From positions 1-64,000 of IMG/VR virus record IMGVR_UViG_3300003323_000541: a stretch of 64,000 bases of DNA; one strand, 5' to 3'. Positions 49,859-62,100 of this stretch are shown piece after piece. The notes under the pieces were generated by a model, which searched no databases, was not told the origin of the DNA, and worked only from the letters and a program-made list of their open reading frames with translations. Every line of letters starts with the position of its first letter. Positions within the stretch are counted from its first letter, which is position 1. This stretch comes from a virus. A program made the position numbers and the translations under genes.

Positions 49859-50181
49859 ACTTTAAATCTGATAAAGAGAGGGAACAATTACCTTCTTTTG
49901 TTAAAGAAAAGATTGAAAATTTACCAGTAGATATTCCTTTTACAATCACAGAAACCTTTAGAACAAAAGAGGAATACGATAATTTAAAGAAACAAGGATA
50001 CGAAGTATCAGAAGATTATAACGATCATTCAAGAGCAATAGACGTTCGAACTGATGAACAAGGACATACATTCGTAAAATGGTTAATGAATGATGGAAAA
50101 GAATGGTCTAAGAATAATGTTAAAGAAATAAGAAGACACGGAAAAAAAGGAACAGATCACTACCACATAGTATTTAAATAA
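49840..50181 (+). CDS. peptidase M15-like domain protein, 113 aa
   Basis: Contains DHSRAIDVRTDEQG (about 62-75) and HYHIVF (107-112), the two zinc-binding parts of M15/VanY-type D,D-peptidases (HxxxxxxD and HxH), with TETFRT before them. It would cut peptidoglycan crossbridges, perhaps locally during DNA entry. It has no ATG; translation begins at TTG 49840 or by a -1 frameshift from the previous gene, with which it overlaps by 19 bases. Confidence 0.65.
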   Translation: MDSRQVNFKSDKEREQLPSFVKEKIENLPVDIPFTITETFRTKEEYDNLKKQGYEVSEDYNDHSRAIDVRTDEQGHTFVKWLMNDGKEWSKNNVKEIRRHGKKGTDHYHIVFK

Positions 50182-50191
50182 CAGCGATTAT

Positions 50192-53100
50192 ATGTTTGAA
50201 TTAGACGAACTAGGTAATCCTATTATTGATCCACTGACTGGTAAACCTAAAGTATCAATGAGCTCCATGCAGGGTATAACCCCAGGAGCCTCTAATCAGA
50301 GTTCAATTGTTGATAAAGGTAAAAGCTTGTTTTTGGGCAATATAGGCGAGGAGTTGGGAGTCGAAAGTTATGATCAGCAGTTTGCTGATAGACTATACCA
50401 ACCCTCATTAACTTTCTCTGAGCAACGCACAGGAGATGAAGTTAAAGAAAGAGCAGAGTATGATCAAAAAAAGAAAAACGATCTATACTTTGACACGGAT
50501 CTAAATGAGCAAAAAGCTTTTAACCAGACAGGAATGGACCAATTGGCTAATGGTTTAGCCAAAGCTTTCGGAATTGCTGGTACTACATTTGCAGAATCAC
50601 TAGGAGGACTACCTATTGGTCTATACAACGTAGCTGTTAGTGGAGGACAAGGATCTGCTTTTTACGATAATGATTTTACTCAGACTCTTGATTCATTCAA
50701 TGAATGGATGAAAGAGCAATTCCCTAACTATTATTCATCTGCAGAACAAAAGCTTGGATTAGGTGAGTCGTTACTTACCACCAACTTCTGGGGTGATAAA
50801 TTCGGTAATGGTTTAGGATATATGGCCGGTTCTGTACTGGCTGCTATGGCTACAAGAGGTTTATCTCTTGGGTCCAATTTAACTAAGAGTACTCAAATAC
50901 TACGAGCTCTTGGTAAAGACTACGCTAAAATTCAAAGAGCTTTACAGGTGGGTAACCTTGTTCAGAAGGAAGCCCAAATAGTTAACCTTGGTAATAAGAT
51001 TGATAAACTTATTGCTACAGGTGTTTCTGCTATTGGTGAATCTTCTGTAGAAGCTCGTAGCACAAGAAATGATATCATTCAAGATCTTACTACTAAACGC
51101 GATAGCGGGGATCCCAGATATTCATGGATGACCGATAATGATATAATTAGAGAAGCTGATACAGCCGGTAATTTATCATTTGGTCTTAATATGGCTTTGG
51201 TAGGATCATCTAACTTTGTTCAGTTTGGTAAACTGTTCTCTAATAAATATGATGTTGCTCGTAGATTGATAGCAGATAATGTTGTCAAAGAAGGTTCTGA
51301 ATACTTAGTCCGTCCTTCTACAATGAAAAATGTTTTCAATATAGCTAAATCTCCGTTTGTTGAAGCATTTCAAGAAGGAGCTCAGTATTGGACTGAACAA
51401 ACACTATCAGATTATTTTGAGAATGGAACAAGAGGAACCGATTACGCTAAACAGTTTTTACAATCTTCTGTTAAGGGATTAGAAGAAACATTAGGGTCCA
51501 GAGAAGGACAAGAGTCCATGCTTTTGGGTGGGATCTTAGGTGGGCTATTTGGAGGTATAGGAGCAGTTAAAGAAAATTCCGATAAGAAGAAAAAGGAATT
51601 TGCTACAGCTAATTACCTAAATCAATTTGGTGACCTTGAGTCCATTAAACCATTAGTTCAATCTTTAGCTAATCATAATGGATATCAGACCACACTAGAG
51701 AACTCTCTATTAACTGATGATCAGTTCAATTATGAGAATGCTAAGTTTGGACAGACGTTTAATTATATCCAATCAAGAATAGACGCAGGTAGATTTGATC
51801 TATTGGAAGATGAGCTTAACGCTTATTCACAATTACCTAAGGATGAATTCGAATCTACATTTTCAACTGAACTTAAAGCAGGAGAAACACCTGCTAACAG
51901 GGTAGCTTCAATAAAGAAATTAGCATACAGATTAGATGAAATATCTGATATGATGGATACAAGATTCCCTGATGTCCCTTCATATCTGAGAAACGGCATG
52001 AAGTATGCCTTAGCGACCACAGAGAATATTGATAATCGTATATCTGATATATCCAATCAGATTGCTAATTACACTGGATATATTCCCTCTGGTGCTGATG
52101 TTGCTCTATACAATAGTATACAAAAAGATGTTAAAGAAAAGATTTCTTCTTTAGTCAGGGACTGGAGAGATGAAGTAGATTTTGATAAAAGAATCGACAT
52201 AGAGAACCAGATAAAGAAACTAGCTCGAACAAACGTAGAGATCACCAAAAAGAAATTACCTCAGCTTACTAAAGGAGCCGTAGGTACGAGCTTCGATGAT
52301 GCGGTAGAGTTAGGTACTTTCCTTAATTTCTTCAATCGTCTCGATCAATTTATCCAAGAGAATCCTCACATATCTGATGATCTGGTTAAGAAGGTAAATG
52401 ATATTACCAAGCTTCAACAAAGAAGGGAACAGTTTATTAAAGACTACAAAGATCTTGTAACTGAACAAGGTCAGCGTAAGATGAAGAAAAAGATAGAAGA
52501 AGCTATCGCTCGTATCACTGACCCTACTGTAAAACCAAGACTTTCCAATCTTTCTTCGGAGGATTATCTTGATTATGAAAATAATAGATTAGGATACATT
52601 AAAGACAATCGTCTTGAGCTCTATAAGAATACTTTGAACAATAGTTCTAAATTTGCAGAAGATATTTCATTAGCATCAACTAAGGACCAAAAAGAACAGA
52701 TTGGTAATGAAATGATGAAGCAAGGGGTTTATATTGACCCTGATCTTAAGAAACAATTAACTGATGTTCATAAAAGCGAAGAAGATCGTTTAAATGAACT
52801 TGGCGATCGTTTACAGCAAATAGCTCAACAAGGTACTCCCGGCTTTGACGAAGAAGGAGAAGAAACCAGTATATATACTCCCGAGCAGGAATTAGAGGTA
52901 GATTCTATCACTAAAGAGATGGAGGCTCTTGAAGCTCAACAACAACGTAACAGAGATTTCATTAATCGTATGGAATCTTATTCTGTGGCTCAGCAAGAGG
53001 TTGAATTAACTGATGGAGAGCTTAGAATTAAGATTGCTAAAGAATTTATAGATAAGTCCAATGGTATCTTACAGAACTTTGAATTAGATGAGGACTATCA

Positions 53101-56100
53101 GGATATTAATTCAGTTAAGGATCAAATAGGCGAATTAAAGGCCCTTAGAGCTATTTTCTCCAAGAGGACAGATGAATCCCTTACTAAAGAAGAGAAAGTC
53201 TCTGTAATAGCTTCTATTGACTCTGTATTGGAAAAATTAGATAATATCAAAGATGAGATTGAAAAAAGGATTGAGAATCGCGAGAGAACTAATACTGAGC
53301 TTTGGGAGCAAACAAGTGTGGGAACCTTTTCTCAACTTGGTTATGATCTGGATAATAATATGGTTAATAATGAACCATTGTATAATATTATCAGAACTCC
53401 GATTGATGCTGTTGATCTTGGATTGGTTGATAATATATTAAGCAGAAGTAAACAAGATAAGAATGTAGTTCTTGCTGATTACATCAAGCAAAAATTATCG
53501 GAGTATACCAAAGGAGATAAGAAAGCATTTATTGCTCAGATTGATTCTATATACAATGAGATATACGATGATGTAATTGAAAGTAAAAGAATTCAGTCCA
53601 GAGACTTTTCCAATAAGGATAAAATCATATCACAATATAAGTTAAATCCAAAAAGAGGATTCAATGAACTATTAAAGATAATCAGAGATCAGATGGATCT
53701 TGAGGTGGACAGTCCATTCTCTGTGTTCATCAAAGATCAGAATCTTCCTAAATTCAGAAGAGCAATCCAGAAACAAGATAGGACCGATTCAGTTGTTTCT
53801 TCTGAAGAGATCATAAATATAATCGATAATCATCAGAGGTTATCTGATCTGTATGATCTTAAAACAGATATAAACAGTGACTACTCTATTATACAGGAGA
53901 TACTAGATGAACAGTCTATAGCATCTAAACTAAAGGAGGGAGATCTTGTACCATCTAAACAACAGTTAATAGCAATAAGAGAAACAGTGAAGTGGTATTT
54001 CACTTCAAAAGAAAATGAAGCATTTAAGAATTGGGCATATCTTAAAGGAACAGCAGGTACGGGTAAAAGCTCTGTCATCTCCACATGGGTTAAAAAGCTT
54101 ATCAATCTTAATAATGCTGAAATATATGGAGTGGGACATAATGATATTTCGTCGGAGAATATCAACCGTCTTCTTGGAACTTCTGCTAAAACTTCTATTG
54201 CGGACCTCTTAGGTAAACTTCGTGATAACAGTCTGTCTGATAAAACAAAACTGATTATATTAGATGAGGTCGCTGCTCTTTCTACAAGAGAATTAATTGA
54301 AATTGACAATGCCCTTATTGCTCATAATAAATGGAGATTGGATAACAAAAAGAATCAAGTTAAGATTCTTTCCTTAGGAGATCCTAATCAAATAACCAAA
54401 TATCCGACTCCTCCTATAGAGAATTCATCTGAGTCATTTGGTGAACAAGGTACACTGTACTCCACTGAAGATTTTATTAATATAACCAATATATCTCCAT
54501 TAACTATTGTCTATAGGACAGATGTAGCTCCTATCACGGAATTCGCAAATAAATTCCTGCAGAAGAAGCTTGACGTTAGAAGTGAACCTGTGTATGTTAC
54601 ATCTAATGTAAGTAATATAGATACAGCTGTGGCTTCTACGGGTGTTTATGGAGCCAAGGAATTTAAAAAAGATCTATTAAGGTATCTTAACAATCAAACA
54701 TTAACCGATGGTAAGAAACGGGTGGTGATTGTTAATCCTGAAGATATCGATAGTTACAAAAATTTTATAGCTAATGCAGGAATAGATTTATCTAAAATCG
54801 AAGTAATAGATCCTGTAGATGCACAAGGTCGGACCATTGATGAAGTATTCCTTTCCTTAGAATCTAAAGGGAGCGTAAGATCTACTGTATTCTATAATCC
54901 TCAAATGTATGTATCCTCATCCAGAGCTAAAACATTCTTGATGATTGGAGAGCTTAATACAATAAATGTATTTGATGCTGATGTTGCTGCTAAAAAAGAG
55001 GATAGATCAAAAGAGAATACCCAGAGATTAAATAACTTCAAAGAGGACAGAGATAAAGAAAAAGAATTACTCTCTGATCAGATAGGTAATCAAACGGCGA
55101 AAAAGACCTTTGCTCAGAAAACTGAGGAAACGAACCCTAAGAAGGATGATCAGGTAAAAGATCCTACAGAAATAGAGAAAGAAGAAGATTTTGAGGTAAC
55201 ACAGGAAGAAATAGAATTAGCTATATCTTCTCACGAAACTAATGACGATATTCAATCTATTGAGCAATCAGATGTAATGCAAGAGCCTCTTGCTAATGTA
55301 AAAGTATCTGAAGGAAAAAAAGCTCATATATTATCTGAACCTACATCATCTTCCATAGCTAAAGAAAATACCCCAGGTGTTAAAGCAGGTGATAATGTCT
55401 TGTTTATAAAGGTTCGTGATACTAATATTGATAACACTAAAGATGTTATAAAGGTTGTCCAAAAAGCTGAAGAAGAGGATGAATACAGGATAGTTGCTGT
55501 ATTAAATAACAATGAGCTTAACGGTCCATTTTCGTTCCTTCGGTCCATGTTATCAACAGATAGTAAAAGAACTATAGTTGAACCTATTAGAACAGAGTCT
55601 GGTAATATAGTTATCAGAAAGTCTAATATCGATCCTGTATATAAATCAAAAGTAGTCTCAGCAAGAACTTTAAGTTACGATTATTCTTCAGAATCAGTTC
55701 CACTATCTCAAGAAGAAAAAGAACGGACCATTGATAAATTCATGGACACCTTCTTCAGAAAAGAGCGTAGACCTCAAGGACTTCGTTATAAGGTTGAGAT
55801 GTATACCAATAATGATATCAAGAAGCTTAGGAATAATAACAAGATTCCTGATGAGTTCATAGTGGACCCTGGTGTTCCATATATCCACATAACAAGTCCT
55901 AAAGCAAAAGGATCTAAATCCTTTGTGACTAAAGATCAATTCATCAGACTATCTCCTGCTAAATATAATATCAATAAGCATTCAGAGTTATTTACCCCTC
56001 TGCAGGATTTTATTTCTCTAGCATCTGATCTTGAAAATATTACAAAGCAATCTATAGGTGATCCTCTATTTAATAAAGCAATCAGAGACGTTGCCAATGG

Positions 56101-59100
56101 ATTTTATGATACCCCTGAGGTGGAGTCTTCAAATATTGATGTTAACAATCAGCAAGTAGTAGATCTCTGTAAGAGGGTATTTGATCTTGTCTACCAATTA
56201 CCACCTGAAGAAAGTCAAGTGGTCCGTAAGGGTGAGACAGTAAAAGTGAAAGATGATTCACCAGAAGCTCCTTTAACAGATAAAAACGGAGTAACAAGAC
56301 CTCGTAAAATATTAAACGTAGAAACCGAAGATGGACAGAAGATAGCTGTATTTGAAGGAGGAAGAAGAATACCTTTCTCTGAACTGGAATGGTCCGGAAA
56401 AAGAACTGCAGGTCCTGCTCAACATGCACTTAATCTTTTAGCTCTGTCAAACCTCACTGCAGGAGACTTTGGTCTTGCTCGTATTACCAGAGTTAAGGTT
56501 GGTGATAAAACCCAATATATCAGAACAGGTAAATCTCTGTTAGGAGACTCTACGGTAGGTATTAGTTCATTTACATTAAGACCTTATTTACAACGATTGG
56601 AGGGAAGAAGACAACGTCTTGATCCTTCCTATAAGCCTATATCATCTACAAGCGTTAATTTAATTAAGTCTCAATATTCCGAAGAAGAGTTTCAGAATTT
56701 GAGTACATTAGTTGGATCATTACCATCTTTATATGATCTTAAAATGCTTCTGGACTTTGATTCACAGACAGGAGACTCTGTAGTTAATCAAGGATTTGGT
56801 TTAAGAGTGCCTATTCCCAAATCTAAGAGAGTAGCAGATCAAAATGTTCCTCTTGATAAATTCGACAACCTTGAGGATTATTTAACTACCAATTTTGAAG
56901 GAGTTATCCCAACACAGGTTGTTATTGAGATTGATAATGATTCTGCTGTAATAGAAGATTCGAATCCTAAAACTTCTGAAGATGAAGAAAGATTAGGCGG
57001 AAGAGATATTGAAGATGATCTGTTTGGTTCATGGGGATCAAGATTATTAACCGAAGAAAGAGCAGAAGGTAAAGACCTTGGTTATGAACTTCAAACCAGA
57101 GAGGTTCTTAACTACATTAAATCATTACTTCCAAATATCAACGAATCTCAACTTAAATTCCTTAGCTCAACAGAAATGTTGAAGATAACCAAAGGGATTA
57201 AGGCATATGGCTTGTGGAGAGATGGAGTAATCTACTTACAAACTAATAAGGACAATAAGGTCAATACACGTGTTATAAGACACGAAGTATTCCATGAAGT
57301 ATATAATAATTACCTTACTAATAAAGAGCGCTCTAAGCTTCTTAAAATAGCTCGTAGGGACTATTCTCTAAATGATCAGACAGATGTTCAGGTGGAGGAA
57401 TTCCTTGCGGACAAATATCAGGAATGGGAAACAAAGAAAAGTAAGCCCACTTCATTTATAACCTCTATATTCAAGAAGATTAAAGATCTGTTCGATTTCA
57501 TCTTTAATAATAACTCTGTCATTGATCAATACTTTGATAAGATTGATTCTGGTTATTTTAACAAATATTCATTAGATCCGTTAAGAGGAGAAAGATACTC
57601 TTCACCGGTAGTGAAGAAATTTGATACTGTAGAAGGATTCAGAGAGGCTAAGAGATTGTTGTTGAAGAAACTTGACGACTATAAGAACCCTACAAAGCAG
57701 TCTGATTCTCATAATCAGTTTCCTGTAGTTGAATCGAAGTCCCAGCTGTTAAATGTCCCAATGACTACATCTGAGGCTATATACTACACTATGAGGGATA
57801 TTAAAGTTGGTCTATATACATTAACTGAAAGATATAAGGAAAGAGAAGGTCCATTAACAGAGAAAGAGAAACACAGACTTGATGCCCTCACACGTTTATC
57901 AGATCCTTCTGTATTTAAAGAAATGCTAAAGGATATTTATCCTACATATCAGAATGCTAATCTTTCTTTCATTGATAGACTTGACACTCATTTTGATCCT
58001 AATAAATACATTAGTCAAGGTATAACAGAAGGTGAAACTACAGAAGACTTTGAGGATGAATGGGAAAATCTGGATGAAGATGTAGCCAATCTTTATGAGC
58101 AGATAGTAGAGGGTGATCGCATTAACTGGGAGAACAGGTTAACTGAATCTGTTAAACATTTCTTATCATCTATTCTTCTAAATGGAGAGCCTATTAATTC
58201 TAAACAAGCGTATGCTGTATTAGGAAGAGTTTTAACCAATATAACAGGTAATAGTGCATCTGAGAAGATCAAGCAAATCAAACAGGCTTTTCTTACTTTC
58301 AAATCACAAAGTAAGACTACTATAGCAATAGAGAATGAGCTTGTCAGACTGATATCATTCTTAGATGAAGAACAACCTGTTCCACAATTGAAGAAGATAG
58401 TTTCTAACTTTGGTACATTCAAATTCTCTGCAGAAAATTCTACCAATCTCGATTTGTTCGAATATCCAACCCAACGGTTAGTTAATGGTAAACTAGAACG
58501 ATATATCGTTAGAGTTAATAAATCAGGAACCGACTCTGCTGGTAATAAGATCAATATTGGAACATCTGCATTCTTTCGTAAAATAAAGAATTTGGTAGAT
58601 CAGCACAATAAAGAGAATAATCTCAAAGATGAATTTGATTTAACAGATCTTAAGGTTCTTTATCTAAGGGCTTATTATGCTAACACTTTAAATGAGATGA
58701 TGGCATCTTTGAACTCTCTTAGAACAAAGAACGTATGGTATGGTCTTAAGACCTATGATTACGGTAAACCTAAATGGAGGTATAGTCCTTTTGAAAAAGA
58801 GATTGATAAAGCTCTTCAATTAAGTGTTATCAAGGATAAATTATCTCAGAAATATCCTGTTCTCCAGAACTATTACAGGTCATATTATAACGTTAAATCT
58901 GCTCAAGATAAGAAGAACCATTTAAATAACCTTTTCAAAAGTCTTGGTCTTGGTAAAGGAGATATAGCGATGACCTACTCACAGGCTGTGACCATTCATG
59001 AAGATATACTTAGAATGGTAGATGAATTTGAGAACAGCAGGAAAGAGGCTAAATTAAATCCTAAGACAATTGAAAATGAGGACGGTGTAACAGTTGAGGT

Positions 59101-62100
59101 ACAACCTATCTTTTCAGATATATTGGAAAACTCCAACACCAGATTAGTTAATATTGCTAATGTCCTTTCTGCGAAGAACGACAGGTTCGAGAATGCTACA
59201 ACATATATAGGAGGGGATGGGAAACCCCGATGGTATTTAACGGCTTCTTCACAAGCTATAGATACGATGGTAAATATCATCAATCAACGAATATTACCAC
59301 CTTATTTACGTAAGAACAGCTTCTATAAGTTCAATCCGATTAATCCGTCTTCTGGTCTTAATATCAATAAGGTATATTCTTATTTTGATCACGACTCTTT
59401 GAAGAATGACTTTAGTGGTTTCACTCAGTTATACAAAAGAGAGAAAGAGAAAGGGTGGTTGGACCGTAATTTCAATTTCCAGTTCCTGGCTGCTTTGTCT
59501 AATATCAGTCAATTTGATGATAAGGTATACGCTCAACAGGTATTCACCATATCGAACAAACCAAATATATTAGGTGCGTTCATGAAGGTACTTGATGATA
59601 ATGCATTACGTAAATCTATTGGAATAGCTTTATTACAAGAGTCCGTAAGATCAGAAAAAGATATTAAGAATTATGATAAGAACCTTAACAAAAGTTATAT
59701 CATAGGTCAAGATAATAAGATAACAATTGAAGATGTTCGCAAAGCTCTGAACAATAATGAACTTACTGCAGAACAGTTACAGCAAATGTTGTCCACCGAT
59801 AAAGGCTTCAATACACTATGGAGCTCATTAAAACTAGATAGAAGAGTTAACACAGTTCTATCTAAGCTTGAGAACGATTCTGTTGATATCGCAAAAATGA
59901 TGGTAGAACAGAAGATGATTTTCGATAGTCGTCTACCAAGTGTATATAATTCTTTATTACAGGACAGAGTATTCAACTTCCCAGGAACATTCAGGAAATA
60001 CAAGATTGAAACTGATACCTTCAATGACAGGAACAAAACAGAAGGGTATGATATTAAATATACCGAGATACTTCCTCTTGTAGATCTTTGGGTAAAAAAT
60101 AACTATATCAATAGCTTATTCCTCAATCAGCTTCTAACAGGAGATGAAGCTTACTTTAAAAATGCCGTAGATGAGATAAAACGTATGAGCGGTGCTCATG
60201 CTATTGGTCAGAAGGGTAATGTCATGGGTAAGTGGGGAATGAGAGAGAAGTTTAATGTTATTGTCGGAAAAGACATAAAGGACATCTTCAAAAGCGAATA
60301 TAAGGACGATCCAAGATTTCGACGACTATTAGAGAAATCTTTTGAATCTACAGATGGACAAGGATTCATGACTCCTGAAAGATATAACGATATTGTTAAA
60401 GGATTCGGACAATCTTTTAAATTAGGTAAAGTTCTTAAGCCTGTTCATTATGAGATAGATAAGGATGGTATTCCAAGATTCCTAAAGTATTCTTCTATTG
60501 TTCTTACAGATGAACTTGTTAAAGCTTTTCCTGATCTAAGAACCCTTAGAGATAAAATGCAAACTAATGGAATGCATGAAAACGATCTTCGGGTATTTAC
60601 CGAGTTTATGAACAGAAAGCTTGGACAAGGTAATCCACTTAAATCCTATGAGCTTGATATACTAAATAGAATAATTGAGGACAATATTAATAGTGGAAAT
60701 CACGTTGATGAATTTGTATTTGAGACTGCTCTTAAAGTTGGTGTACCAAATAAAACTGTACCTGTAGAAGAGGAAAGACACACTGATTTCTCTTCAGCAA
60801 CTAAGTTCACCTTAAGTAACTATAATTATCGTATACAGCTTAATCCTAAGCACCATACAGATTCTCACGTAAAAACTCCCTCTCAGATCATCTATCAGCT
60901 TAATACTAATACCTTGAACCTGGATGCTGCTAATAGAGTTTATGGACTCTTGTCAAGACTAACGGACATGGGTTTAGAGAAGATGTCTGAGGTTCTTGGA
61001 AAGAAAGCAGGTATTGATAAGAACCAATTAAAGAAGGTGAAGGATACTATTGCTAGCAAGGTTAAATATTCTTCCACCGATAAAAGGTTTGCTGAACTTA
61101 TAAACAACAAGGATATTAGTATTAATTTTCCTTATATTGTCCGTAAAGCTATAGCAAGCCTCAATTCAATGGTATCCAATGCTACAGTGGGTACAGAGTT
61201 TTCTGGGACAAAGCTTGTATTAGAATCGGCATATGGAACAAGAACTCAGGATATAATGACTAAGAACGGTATTAGAAAATACCCAGAACTAGTAGTTGAT
61301 CCTAAGAGTGGTGAATATTACATGGAATGTTATTTACCGGATATTGGTAATTTGAGAAAGAAGCTGAATATTTCAGATGAAGTATTCTTTGAAAGTAAAG
61401 ACCTCTCTACTTTATTTGGATTCCGTATCCCTTCTACAGAGCTTCACTCTGCAGTTCCGATTAAAGTTATTGGATTTTATCCTGTTGAAAAAGGATCAGA
61501 AGAGAATATTATCATTGCACCAAAAGAACTGGTTTTGCTTCATGGTTCAGACTTTGATGTGGATTCATTGTTTGCTATCAGAAAAGATCCTCTTACAAGA
61601 GACCTTAATGACTATGATGGTAATGTAATATATAATACTGGTGATGTACTTCAGGGCTTTGAAACAATCAACAAGATTGAAGCCATGATCAAAGACTATT
61701 ATTCAGATCTATCAGCAGGGGATAAGAACTATAATGGTAAAGAAAAGGATAAGCTTACTTCTACTTTAAAGTCTCTGGATAAAGCTCTTGAAACAGCTAT
61801 TAAGAACACCGTCATTAGTGAACTATTGGATATAATCCAATCTAGTAAGAACCTGGAATCAATGATGGCTCCTATCACTATGGACAGATTCAATGGTGAT
61901 GCTATAGCGGGAGAAGAAAGGGTTATCCCTATGATCGAAAGGGTAACAGGTAAGAAGTTCACAGAACAATATGACTTAAAGAGATTACCTGATCAATTGA
62001 AGATGCACCAGGACAACTTCCTTGGTGTATCATTAACTGGACAGTTTGCTAATTATTTCAAAGCTTTAGCATATATTTTCCATTCAGTTGGTGAAAACGC

